DNA of 64,000 bases, taken from contig CM055875.1 in the NCBI GenBank assembly GCA_029582165.1, positions 26,553,144 through 26,617,143 on the forward strand, read 5' to 3'. Shown here piece after piece: positions 45,554-56,822 of the stretch. Positions within the stretch are counted from its first letter, which is position 1. Every line of letters begins with the position of its first letter. The position numbers and the translations under genes were made by a program. The notes beneath the pieces are model-generated. The model had not been told where the DNA came from, did no database searches, and saw nothing but the letters and a program-made list of their open reading frames with translations. The DNA comes from Portulaca oleracea. Lineage: Eukaryota; Streptophyta; Magnoliopsida; Caryophyllales; Portulacaceae.

Positions 45554-45826
45554 TGTGTGTTCACTTGCATATCTCCCTAAGGGAAGTTGATGTTGTCCTG
45601 CATAATGTTCCATCACCGTGCACCATGTCTCAGCTGAGATGAACCACCCAAAGTCAGGCCAGGAAGGTTCCTTTTTCATATTGTTCAGCTGCTTAATTCA
45701 GACAGTGCAAGTCAGTGCCAAAAAACCAATTTTGGTTGAGAAATGATCAAGTAAGGGTTGTTATGTGTATGCTTGCTTGCTTGTAATCAACACCAACGAC
45801 TTTTCCCGCCAACTTTTTACAAGTCC
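45554..45826. repeat. 275-bp direct repeat, copy 2
   Basis: Second copy of 44291-44565; see that entry. It begins directly at the CACTA-like terminus, so the Cassandra/CACTA material separates the two copies. Confidence 0.85.
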
Positions 45827-46009
45827 CAAACATAATCATCACTGATTGGTCGTGTGTTGTACAATTGCAAAGCAAGAAAATAAGGGAAGTAATCTGGTTG
45901 GCTGATCAAGAGGCATTCTACTTTGTACATTTTTTCTCTGTTAAATGCACCCGCAATTTGGCAAGTGCATTCCCGTTATCAAAGGAAGTGTTAAGCTCTT
46001 CCCTATGCA

Positions 46010-46400
46010 TTATATCATAGTTAACAATAGTGTAAACACTATTATAAAGTTTAGCTAGTACTTTTGAAATTTAGTTAATCAGAATTAAGCTCACTAATTT
46101 GACTAGTGACTAATCCTTTATTTGAGGGACTATTATGTCCTATAAATAGGACCATATATGTATGCATTTGACACACGAGTTTATTGAATGAAGTTGATGC
46201 TTATTATCCTCTTGCAAATCCTAAATTTTTTTATATTTGAATTATGGCTAAATCTAGTGGTGTTTAAGGTCCTTTAAGTGTGTGTTAGTGGTGTATTATG
46301 TATCTACTCACCTTAGGGGCTCATCCCTGGTGAGTTCCTTTGTGTGGTGTTTCTCTATCACTTTGGATTTCACTTGCACTATCTTTTGAATGACCAACTT
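46010..46400 (+). repeat. Possible solo LTR with TATA box
   Basis: TATAAATAGG at 46141-46150, followed by a transcript-like stretch with TTTATTGAATGAAGTTGATG, resembles the promoter and R region of a copia LTR. No paired LTR, primer site or target duplication was found, so the borders are not fixed. Confidence 0.3.
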
Positions 46401-46960
46401 GCTAAACTTAGCTTCCTTGGTTGTTTAAAGGTGTGCTTGTCTGTTGGTTCTGGGTTGGTTGGAGTGTTTCGAACCTAGGGTTCACAGAAGTTAATGTGGA
46501 TGATGGAAATCCGCCCATAAAATGCATACAAGCAACAACTATTTTTAGGGTTTTGGGTTTTGTTAGTGAACAAGAATTGAAAAGAATATGGACAATTCTA
46601 TAGATTAAAAACTCATCAAATTGAACTAAGATGTTCAATCACTTGCATAAGGATCTCCCACATGCAAAGATTCTTGAAACACCCAAGAAATTTCACAAAG
46701 AGTGGAGGAGAAACTCACACTCACAACTAAAGAGAAATGAACAAGCAAATTCCACCCAAAGGATTGTTTTCATTGAATTTGAGTTTGAAAACCTTCAATT
46801 ACAATCTCCCAAGTGGAAAGGATTTGTGGCTAAACCTATATGCTTCAAAAACTAACTCTAATGGATAGGGATTACATGTATATATATGAGGGAGGGGATA
46901 CAAAGGGAACTACACAAAAAGGAGGGAAACAAAAGGGAGGAAGTCGGACTTAAAACCCGA
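46401..46960. other. Non-coding stretch next to the GC-rich motif cluster
   Basis: Short frames only. The ACATGTATATATATGAGGGA word at 46873 could be a TATA region of a decayed LTR. No family is recognised. Confidence 0.3.
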
Positions 46961-46964
46961 CATT

Positions 46965-47180
46965 CCCAGAATCGTCACAGGCGCGACGTAATACGTTGCA
47001 GGCGCGACTCAAATTGTCACGAGCGTGACATCCTTCGGGAATTTGAACTAAAAGAGGTCGCCATGGGGATCATGAGCGTCACAAGCCCTCAGGGGGTATC
47101 ACGGGCGCAACGCAAGATGTCACGGGCGCGACTATGGCCACTAAGCCTTGTCACAGATCATGGTCACGGTCGTGACTCCC
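46965..47180. repeat. Degenerate GTCACGGGCGCGAC motif cluster
   Basis: Words such as GTCACAGGCGCGACG, GCAGGCGCGACTC, GTCACGAGCGTGACA, GGGCGCAACGC and GTCACGGGCGCGACT recur every 20-60 bases. They resemble the cluster at 30980-31150. This may be part of an LTR or leader of a shared retrotransposon family. Confidence 0.5.
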
Positions 47181-47933
47181 CTGTTGTCACATTTTCTCCC
47201 TTGCTTCTCCATCCCACTTCATTATTCATGCTAAGAATCTCGAGACCCCTTAGAAGACCAAGATGGTTCCTGATGAGGATTCAAACTACGACCTGTAGCC
47301 CGGGGCCTTCCTTGAAATGACCATTGCCCCCAATGATGACCCAAACGGCCCTCCAAGTAGCCAGATCCACCTTTAAATGAATCAAATGATCAGGTTTGAA
47401 CCATGGAGAGAGGAGGGTGCCCTTAAGCGAACCGGGAACCATAGGTGGACCAAAATCGGGTCGGATCCAATGCGCTCCAACTGTTGTTTCCTACCATGAT
47501 TGTTGTCTTCCGGTATGCTTGAGGGTTGGAGACACTTGGTTTTGATTCTACAAAGATTAAGTGATTTCTTATCCTTAAATTAGCTTGTTGACCTTGTTGT
47601 TGATTCACATTTTTCCTTCCTATGAAGTTTCATCCAATCAAAAACTCAATGGGAGCGTCAGTCTAAGAACACCTTGATTGTCTTACATTTAGCATGATCC
47701 CTGGCCTTGTCCTGTTGAATCATTATGTTCCAACAATCCTGTTGGATCAGTTCCTCTAAGTCTTCCTAGACCTTGCTAGTGGCTTGGCTCTCACTTCATT
47801 GATTGCAAGAATCACTCCTGAAAGCCAGTGCAAACCTTAACATGTATGTTGGCCTAGTGCACTCAGATGATCTTTAGGCTTGCATACATCACCTACTCTA
47901 TTCTATTGTCAACCTTGGAGTCTTATCAAAGGC
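47181..47933. other. Possible retrotransposon remnant of unknown family
   Basis: On the minus strand near 47270-47400 a Gly/Gln-rich stretch can be read (GGSGYLEGRLGHHWGQWSFQ). It is followed at 47423-47608 by a Gln/Asn-rich frame. The composition resembles a retrotransposon gag linker, but there is no diagnostic motif. Confidence 0.25.
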
Positions 47934-49073
47934 TGTTAAACCCCGAAAATTTTGATATGTTTGTCGTTATGTTTGTGTTAACTTTGTTGAATCGATAAAT
48001 TTAATCTGTTAGCGCATGAGCTAGTAGGTCCGTTGACTGATCATTGGGGTAAAACTGTCTTTATTATATGTTTGGGGATGTTACATGAAATTGAGGGCAT
48101 TTTAGTAAATTCAATAATTTTATCGAAGTAGCTATCTCATTAGTGTATTGTGGGTATTTTATTTTTTTATTAGTTGGATAAAGTGTGAAAATTAATTTGT
48201 ACTTTTCGAAAATTTAAATATTAGAATTATTTAGTTAATTTCTAAACAATTTAAATTTATTTTGGAGGGTCAAATTTATTTTCTCTTTCTTACGCGACAT
48301 TATCTCCCCCTCCCCCCTCTCTCTCTCTCTCTTTCACTTCTCCCCTCCCCCCTTATTTTCGAAAACGCACCTCCGCCCTAACCTTATTTCTTCCTTTTAA
48401 CACCACCCAACTTCTTAGCTCAACCACCACTGCCCACCACTGTCTAGACACCGGATGACCATTGTTATGGTCGCCGCGACCTTTGAGCGCCACCCATTCG
48501 CTAGAAATCAACCTCTCAACTCCCTCTCTTTCCCCCTCGGTTTTGCATCGACCCAACACTCACCACCTCTAAAGCTCACCACATCCCCACCGTTGGCATC
48601 GAAAACCCCGCTCACCCCATTGCGGACAGCAAGCACCCCTCTTCCTCCTTCCCTAAGTAAAACTTCAACCCTCTCTCTTTAAGGGTTTTTGAGCATGTAA
48701 ATGTTTACTGTCATGTTTAGCTTGTTTTTAAGTTGTATAATGATGTATAATCAGTAGGTAATACTTGTTTAGAGTTTAGATGTTGTTGGGTGAACTTTTG
48801 AACGTAAAAAGATTAGTTCTTGGATTAGTTTGAGTGAGATGTGAAAAGGATTTTGAAATCAAAAGTTTTACGTAAAAAGATATTGTTTTTATAATATATT
48901 ACTTTATTTTGTGACTCCTTGATGTGTTTAGATGGGATAGGAGTCGTAAAGTTTCGATCTTTGATCTTAAAAGCTAAGTTTATTATGGTTTGGGATAATT
49001 AGTTTAGGGTTAAAATTATCCATGAAATGTTGCGTTGTTTATGGTCTTTGGTTGTGAATACATGTGATTATAC
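47934..49073 (+). repeat. LTR-like 5' part of a gypsy element
   Basis: The start TGTTAAACCCCGAAAATTTTG is a typical beginning of long gypsy (chromovirus) LTRs. Downstream there is a CT microsatellite (about 48318-48334) and a CCACCACTG-rich leader-like stretch with a 75-residue low-complexity frame (48455-48682). No matching second LTR lies in the window, and the Tourist-like element interrupts it at 49074. Confidence 0.4.
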
Positions 49074-49967
49074 TTAGGGTGTGTTTGGTGAGATAAAAAG
49101 GAATATAATGGGATTAGGGTGGAATGGATTGCTATTCCTTTTTTACCTGTTTGGAGAACATGATAGAGAATGGAATTACTATTCCACAGGAATTGTTATC
49201 CCTCCCAAATGGAGGAATTTGATACCTCCCATAATTGGGGGGAATCAAATACTATCCCTAAGGGATATTTGTGTTATACTCTCATATGCTCTCTCAACCC
49301 ACGAACCCTAGGGAAGACATAACAGTCTCGCTCCCTCCAGCTCGCCTCATCGCTACCCAGCATCGCCTCACCACCGCCCAGCGTCGCCTCACCGCCGCCT
49401 AGCGCCGCCTCACCACCGCGATGGCGGAGGCGGTTTTCTCCTCCTTGAGACGGTGGTCGTGGTAGTACTTCGAGCAGAGATACATCGTCGTCGCCGTCCC
49501 CCAGAATCTACAGTCGTTGGCGCAGAGGATCGGGCTGTCGGATTGATGGAAGCTCGTACCGTCGTTCATCTTGTTCTCCATGACTAGGGTTAGGGTTAGG
49601 GTTTGGTAATCATTACAATTGTTAATTATTAATCACAAATATATTTCATAGTACAAATAAATATTAAAAGCTCAAAAAATATGTATTATAATGATTAACT
49701 ATTAAAAATTGAAAATTTTAATTACAGTTAATCAAAATATCAAATTGTTTCACAATAATATATCCTACAATACATATAATGAGTAAAAAATAAAAACAGA
49801 CTTGATTCCATTCCATAACTGCTCACCAAACAGTGGGAATGGAATTAGATTCCATTTCAGGTTTTCTCCAAACAACTTCACTCCAGGATTCTAATTCCAT
49901 TCCCAACCCTCCAGGATTCTAATTTCATTCCCATCTCATTCCTTAAATCTCTCCAAACAGGCCCTTA
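49074..49967. mobile_element. Tourist/PIF-Harbinger-type element with captured gene piece
   Basis: TTA duplications at 49074-49076 and 49965-49967 flank an 888-bp element. Its ends read GGGTGTGTTTGG and, in complement, GGGCCTGTTTGG, the classic Tourist-type terminus. Subterminal GGAATGGAATT-like words recur in inverted orientation near both ends. There is no transposase. The centre (about 49310-49600) is GC-rich and carries an A20 zinc-finger gene fragment. Confidence 0.8.
49399..49581 (-). pseudogene. Captured A20 zinc-finger fragment (stress-associated protein type)
   Basis: The 60-residue minus-strand frame contains PILCANDCRFWGTATTMYLC and then SKYYHDHRLKEE. This is the pattern of the A20 finger of plant A20/AN1 stress-associated proteins: Cys-x3-Cys-x11-Cys-x2-Cys, Phe-x-Gly, then Leu-Cys-Ser-Lys. 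The fourth zinc ligand is Tyr (SKYY). The AN1 domain is absent, and Arg/Gly-rich sequence follows a few residues later. It starts after AACCCTAACCCTAGTC on the minus strand, a typical plant leader with telo-box words. Its place in the middle of the Tourist-like element marks it as captured and non-functional. Confidence 0.7.
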
Positions 49968-52128
49968 AAGTCATATGTTGGACGGTTGGACTTGGACCAT
50001 ATATGAGTACTAGGATAACAAACTTTCAATCTTGGATAAAATAGATTAGAGTTAGGGTTGATAAAATGGGCTGAATAAACCGGGTTTTGAATAATTCATT
50101 ACGTCGTGTTTAAAAATCCACCGTTAATTGTGCAGTGCATTTTTAATCAAAACCTTTGTTATGGGTATACTTTTATGTGTTAGCTTTAATAGGATTTTTA
50201 CGGACCAAATATTTGAGGTGTATAGGTCGAGTTATGAATTGTTAATCGAAATGTGTCAAAATTGGACCCATTGGATTGTTTGGTTATCCTAGTCCCCTTC
50301 GAGTGTGATTTAATTTTTGATCAACATAAAAGTTGCAGTAGACTCTCTGAATCAAAAAGTCAAGAACCAAGTCCATAATATGTCTCGGGAATTCAAGCTA
50401 TGAGTCGTACAAACAAAGCATTATAATCTACCATATTTTTTCGTTATTAATAAATGAGTTTATTTTCCTCTTAGAAAATTATTATGTGTTATTAATTATA
50501 AATTCTTCTTGAAATTTCAGGAACCATATATTGTATCTAGGGTTTGGGTAAGATAGAAGGGTGTAAACTAAAGTGTTGGGCCATATTAACTTTTTAGAAG
50601 TTGTATTTTAATTTTAGGATTGCGTGAGACGAATCGTTAGTAAGCTAAAACGTGTGAGTTTCGAAGTGAAGAGAAGACCGTAAGGTAATTTTTATGCCCT
50701 AACATCCCCGTGGATGCCTTTAAACTATTTTGTGATTACCTGCTTTATGAGTCATGCATCCTGTAAGGGAATTTTTCCTGTGTAATTTGGTAGTCCGTTT
50801 TAAAATGTTGGAAATATTGGTATCTGCTTGAACTATTGGAAATATTATGATCTATTTGAACTATTAGAAATGTTGTGATTTGTTTTAATTGTTGGAGTTG
50901 TTGTGTTGTGTTGCAGCAATTGGAAATGTCGTGGTCCGTTTTAAATAACGACAATCGTTTAAAGCCTAAGTTTTGTGTATCAATTTTTGGGGAATTGGTT
51001 TTGGTTGTGTTTGTGTTGTGTCGATGAGAATCATAAGTTACTAAAATTAAAGTGGAACAATTAAGCGGGTTTTGGGCAACAACGTCCTAAACACTAGGAT
51101 CTATCCTACAGGGTGTTATCAAGAGATCGAGGGATGCCCGATAGTTTTTCATGTTTACTCCCCCGGGGTGAGGTGTGCACGTGTGTGAGAATTTTTAGGA
51201 TGGTCATCAATTTCTTGAGAACTTATAGTATTGTACTGTGATATCCTGAAATGTTGAGAAACTGAAATGATAATTCCTAATACTGTATTCGTGGGGACAA
51301 GCAAGTCATGCCCGCGTAATAAAACAAACATGTATCGCACCTTGTTTCGGTTTGGGTAAACTTTGGTACTGTTTTGGAAGTTATTTTATGTCATGTTGGG
51401 TCGGATATAAAATCTTGATTGTGAAACCGTTTGACTTGTTTTCCTCTCCTCTTAAATGAACTGAAATGAACTTCAACCTGTTCTAACAAGTTAGGGGTAA
51501 ACATTATTGAGTTTCGTCTCACTGTTTAAAATGTGTTGTTTTTAGATGAAGACTTCTATGCTAGGAATGGGAGCTAGAAGTGTGGTCATATGATAGATAG
51601 TTGGTTATTTTAAGCTTTGGAGTCGTTTGAAAAGACCGGAAGTTTGTTTAGTTATTAAATGTTGAGTTTAAGGTTTGAAAGTCAAGTATTGTTGTTTGAG
51701 TTAAGGTTTGCATTGTGTTTTAGTTCGAACTGTTTGTAATTGGTCAATAATTACTATTTGCCTTATATTTCTTCAGAGATACGGCAACAACGCCTCTTCG
51801 TTTGACTTTTACTTGTTGTACTTTAAGTTGTCGTTTGTCTTTATATCAATTTCTCGGACACTATAAAGACATTAAGCACGATATTGTTTCCGATATGCTC
51901 TCGAACTCGTTATCAATTACTAAACTCTCAGCCCCATCGTAGACTGTTGTGCATCAACCTGGTTCAAAAACAAGCATCAAATATTCAGCTTCGGGACATA
52001 GCCCGGTGCAATCGGAAAGTTCTTTCTTTTGCCCATTTTATTAGGCAATATCCATCTTACTTTAATTGATTATTTGTTGGTATCATTTTGGGTTGTGTGT
52101 GAATACCTTCGTGAAGGACAATACTTTG
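49968..52128. other. Non-coding stretch, probably more LTR-like sequence
   Basis: No coding family is recognised. The T/G-rich sequence with GTGAGACGAATCG, GAAGACCGTAAGGTAATTTT and TCCCCCGGGGTGAGG resembles the distal part of a long gypsy LTR. It may continue the LTR-like sequence that begins at 47934, beyond the Tourist-like insertion. The last 250 bp before 52129 are of unknown type. Confidence 0.3.
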
Positions 52129-55100
52129 TGTAACACCCCAACACCCTTAATCACAAGATTAACACAACAACTCATACTAAACATGTGATTAGCGCAGCGG
52201 AACACCTTAGGGTGGAGGTATTACCGCCGTCCCCACTCGGGACAAGGCAACAACCTAAAAGAACATCATTAAAACATATAAACATTACATACTATACTTC
52301 CAAAACATAACTTCATACTTAAAGATGAATCTCCGAAGCATAACCATCAAACTTTAAACAACCATTAAAGAGGACAAGTACAATCCTTCTTCCTTAAGCA
52401 TGGGTACTTTAAAACGCGCGACACCCAAGTCGACCAGAATACTTTCAACCATGACTACCTTGCTTGCAACACGTGTCTACCCTTGCTTACCTTTGCCTTT
52501 ACCTTGGGAGCTCGGACCTCCTAAAGCAAAACATTAAAACAACATAAAAGTGAGTGGGGAAACACTCAGCACGTAAACCTCCAACACGTCAAACCGTTCG
52601 AAAACGGTTTTAGTGTCGGTGCTTAAATTCATTTTGAAAACGGGGAGGGGATAACATGATTGAAGTAGCTTGAAATCATAAAGAACATGTCACATGAATT
52701 TAGAAGTAAACACATAAAGTCAAGAATTTTGGTCCCTTACGATCGATGCCAAAGCATCTCACACACGCGCATGCCCAAACCGATCTAAGTTTGGAATGGG
52801 TGACTGCTAAGCAGTCGACACTGGCCAGGTCTAGGACACTCGGATCAGGAGCATCAAAAGGCTAGCACTTTCTCGTAACTAACTAGAACATAAAACATAG
52901 AATACATAAAATGGGACACACTTAAAACCATGAAATAATCATAAAAGTATAAACTTAGCATAAACCGTAAACATAAAGGAGCGAAGAGTTGGACAATTTG
53001 CGTACCTTGGATTAGACGAAAGCTTTAGCGACGAGCCTCGAGCTTGAGATGGCGTGGGCGACTTGGAAGCTATAAGGAATTTGTAATGAGAGCGTAGAGA
53101 AATCGGTAAGGTTCGTGTAACTACATAAAATAGAACTAAATACTTAAACTTGTCTCATAAAAGGTAAGAAAGGAAATAAAATTTCAGATTTTAGTAATTC
53201 GCCGTTTCGGCGATAACTTGGGCTAGAAAACTCGGATTTTTGCAAACAAATACTTTTCGAAAAGGGAAAATCATGCCCGACAATTTTGTCAACTGGCCCA
53301 AAAGCTAGAAATGAAAGGAAGGGCTAGGAAAACGGCCCGGACAGAAGCAGTGCAAGAAGAATTTATAAACGGCTTAAAAACTTAGAGTGGAACTCATGGT
53401 GAAGATTGAATAGGATTAGAGAAGGTTCATGACTTATGAGGCATTCTCAACCATTGGCTTGAAGGAACATAGAATTAGAGTACTTGAAGGTTCAATAAAG
53501 GAACTATTCGTTTAATGAAAACGTGAAGAAACGTCGTAACGACGGAAATTTAGGTAGGGTCGTGTTTATGGATTTGGAAACGATTTATGAATCGATGAAC
53601 GGTGAATCGGATATAATGAAAGAATGAGCTTATTGCTACTTAGACATAGAGGGACTCATAATCTTGCTAAGAACACATGTGTACCCTTTAGCCATCAACA
53701 ATACTTAAACAAATCCCAAAACTCACTCATTAAACCCATGGTTTGCTAAGGTATCTATAATCCTTTAGGCAATATTCCTCAACATCAATCTAGCTTAAAT
53801 TAGCTTAGAAACTCATCCAAACTATCTTAACAATACTACAAAGGTTACAAACTCATAAGAACTCCTTATAAGACCCAATTTGCACATTTTAGGCTAAAAT
53901 AGCAATAAAATTTCTGGGCAGAAACTTGTTGGCCGGCCCCTAAACATAGCTTCATATCTCACTCTCCCGATATCGTATGGCCGCAAACTTTATGTTTCCG
54001 GAAAGCTTGAAGAATGACCTAAAACTTTTATGTTTACTCTCAGAGCCAATAAGGTCCCTAAACTGACCTAAATTGCCTATCAACCTACTGACTCAGAAAA
54101 ACGTATAACAAGGTACACCTTCACGGTTTTGGTCGTAACTCGGGCTATACATGCCGGATTATCGAAATTCCAAAGCCTATAGTTAGCTAATGACTTGGAC
54201 TACCATTTCCAGTAAAAATTTGGGCAAAACTCCCATTTCATAACCTCTGTAAAAATCAGACATCAAAACAGAAACTTCTTTGGCCTTTTAATTTAACATG
54301 CATGCTCTTCTTTGACCTCAACTTGCATCAATTCTTACCCAAACCTCAAATTAGCCCTTACTCATAATTTTTCCAGAATTAAAAGCTCAAAGAATACTTA
54401 ACCAAGCTCACAAAACTCACATGCAACCATAGATTACACAAGCAAAAACATCCAACACTTAAATTAACCCATAAATCAACAATTCCACCCCAAATTCATA
54501 TCATCCAAGAGTAGAAACTTAAATAACATATAACTCACTTCCAAACAACCCCTAAATCATCAATTTAGCCATTAAATCCACATGCAAGATAGAACTTTCT
54601 TTACTCATCAAGAACTAACAAGAATTACTTCCACCCTTCACCAAATTAACATGCATCTCTTCACCAACTCAAACCCTAACTTAACCACAACTTAAATTCA
54701 TGCTTGATAAACATAAAGGAGATGAAAAACATCAAGAAAACATAAATTGGAAGCAGAATTTCAGATTATAAACAAAAGAATTGGGTCAGGGTTTGAGATT
54801 ATACCACTTGAACTTTGAGGTGAGAGATTGAACAAGAGAAGGGGGGAAGGAGCGGTGGCCGGCGTGGGTGGCCGTCGGTGCCGGCGAGCTCGCCGGAAAA
54901 CACCAGGGAGGGCGGCAGGAGGGGTGGCGCACGGCTGGAGAGAGGAGAGGGTGAGGGAGTGTGTTTGAGAGCTGTGATGAAATCTGATTTGAAAATGGAA
55001 AATAAACCTCCTTTAACCCCCCTTAACATATAAATACACCCCTAAAATAATTAACTCTTCTAATAGTAATTAACTTAGATAATTAGGATTGTAATTTAGT

Positions 55101-55627
55101 TAGGTAAAATAATTGGTAAACCACCCAAATAAATTTATAACATAAACTTGATAATATAAATTTAGTATACAACTAAATAAAATTTCCTTGGAATAAAATT
55201 GGGTGGAAGACTAAAATTAAAATTACGTAAACTAAATTGATAGAACATACTAATAAAATAATTTGGGCCATAAAATGTACTTAGGTGGATCGAGTAGTAT
55301 AAATCGTAAAAGAAACGGAATTGAGAATAATATAACCTTCCTCGGTTTTAAACGTAAAAATTTTAGAACATAAAATAAATTATATAACTTATCGTAAAAT
55401 ATTCATAACCTCAAAATAATGTTCGTAAGGTAAGATAACATAAAATTAACCCATTAACCATCGCCTTGCTCGAGACCTGTCACGCATAAATAAATAAAGA
55501 GAAAAAAAAACGTATCAACCAGTATAACAATAAACACGTCATAAATAGAGAAATTTTAATTAGTGTAATTCAGCTAATCAGCGTACTTAGGGCCTTAATT
55601 AATACGGGTTTAGGGTGGGTCGTTACA
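52129..55627 (-). repeat. 3' LTR of the Ty3/gypsy element (3499 bp)
   Basis: It begins TGTAACACCCCAACACCC and ends GGGTCGTTACA on the plus strand, so it has TG...CA ends on both strands. Its first 2640 bases match the right LTR (61360-64000) with about 16 substitutions and one single-base indel by my count. A TATA-like TATTTATA lies at about 55028-55038 on the minus strand. The five bases before it, CTTTG (52124-52128), should recur beyond the right LTR as the target duplication, but that point is outside the window. Confidence 0.93.
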
Positions 55628-55645
55628 CCCTCCCCCCCTAAAAAG
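55628..55645 (-). other. Polypurine tract of the gypsy element
   Basis: On the minus strand the bases just before the 3' LTR read TTTTTAGGGGGGGAGGG, the purine run that primes plus-strand DNA synthesis. Its position directly next to the LTR confirms the border at 55627. Confidence 0.85.
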
Positions 55646-55694
55646 AAGTTTCGTCCCCGAAACTTGCGGTTAGATTAATCGCGAACGAAATACC

Positions 55695-56822
55695 TTAGAA
55701 AAGATGTGGGTAGCCTTTCTTCATGTCTTCCTCGGTTTCCCACGTGGCTTCCGAGGTGTCTTGGTTTGCCCATAGCACTTTGACTAAGGGAATTTCCTTA
55801 GAGCGAAGTCGCTTGATCCTACGATCCAGGATTTGGATCGGTTGTTGTTCAAAAGTGAGATTTTCCGTCAGCAGCGGCGGTTCTTCCTCTAAAACGTGTG
55901 TCGAATCTGGTACATACTTTCGTAGTTGCGAGACATGGAAAACATCGTGTATTGCCCTAAGTTGGAGGGCAACTCTAGGCGGTATGCTATTGGGTTTAAC
56001 TTCTCCACCACTGCGTAAGGCCCGATATAGCGAGGGCTCAACTTTCCCCTAACATTAAACCTCCGAACTCCTTTAGTTGGAGATACCTTAAGAAAAACAC
56101 GATCTCTTTTGTCTATTTTGAGCGGTCTTGATGTGCTGTTGGATGATTCTGATCTTATCCGTGGTGTTCTGGATCAAATCCGGACCTATGATTAACACTT
56201 CATCCAGTTCTCCCCAACACAATGGGGTCCGACACTTCCTTCCATAAAGTGCTTCGAAAGGAGCCATCTGAATGGTAAACTGGTAGCTATTATTGTAGGA
56301 AAATTCTATAAGAGGAAGAAATTGATCCCAATTTCCTTGGAAATCCAACACGCAAGCGCAAAGCATATCCTCAACAATTTGATTAACTCTTTCGGTCTGG
56401 CCATCACTCTCTGGATGGTAGGAACTACTGAAATTAAGCTTAGTACCGAAAGCTCTTTGTAGCGCACTCCAAAATCGCGATTGAAAATCTTGTATCTCGG
56501 TCGGATACTATATCCTTCGGTATTCCGTGCAATCGAACGATCTCGCGAATATAGATGTCTGCTAACTGATCCACCTTTCATCCTTCATGTATGGAATAAA
56601 ATGTGCCGACTTAGTTAGGCGATCCACAATTACCCAAATGGCATTTCTCCTAGAAGCTGTGAGGTGTAATCCCATAATAAAATCCATGGAAATTGATTCC
56701 CATTTCCACGTGGGAATTTCCAAGGGCCTCAGTTCATCTGATGGTCGTTGATGTTCTGCTTTGACCTGTTGACAAGTTAAGCACTTATCTACATAACTCG
56801 CTATGTCCCTCTTCATATTAGG
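55695..56822 (-). pseudogene. gypsy integrase with C-terminal chromodomain-like region
   Basis: The zinc-binding part (KMYRDLR..., [22 protein letters not shown]) and the core ([61 protein letters not shown]) are all present but in several frames. Frameshifts lie near 56825, 56572 and 56487. A deletion of some 40-50 bases lies near 56100, and another frameshift near 55985. After the core come RRFNVRGKLSPRYIGPY (GPY/F-like) and IPLVKVLWANQDTSEATWE, ending at the stop 55695-55697. This region would insert the element and guide it to chromatin; here it is broken. Confidence 0.85.

Noticed and set aside
44291..45826. LTR pair of a small retrotransposon
   Set aside because: Both copies are followed by the same AAGTCC, their outer flanks share no 5-bp duplication, and no primer site or polypurine tract lies between them.
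49574..49602. Interstitial telomere repeat
   Set aside because: Only about three AGGGTTT-like units are present, directly ahead of the captured A20 fragment. Such telo-box words are common in plant leaders.
54799..55029. 76-residue frame inside the gypsy 3' LTR
   Set aside because: It is a Pro/Ser/Leu-rich low-complexity leader-type sequence just downstream of the LTR TATA region, without a known domain.
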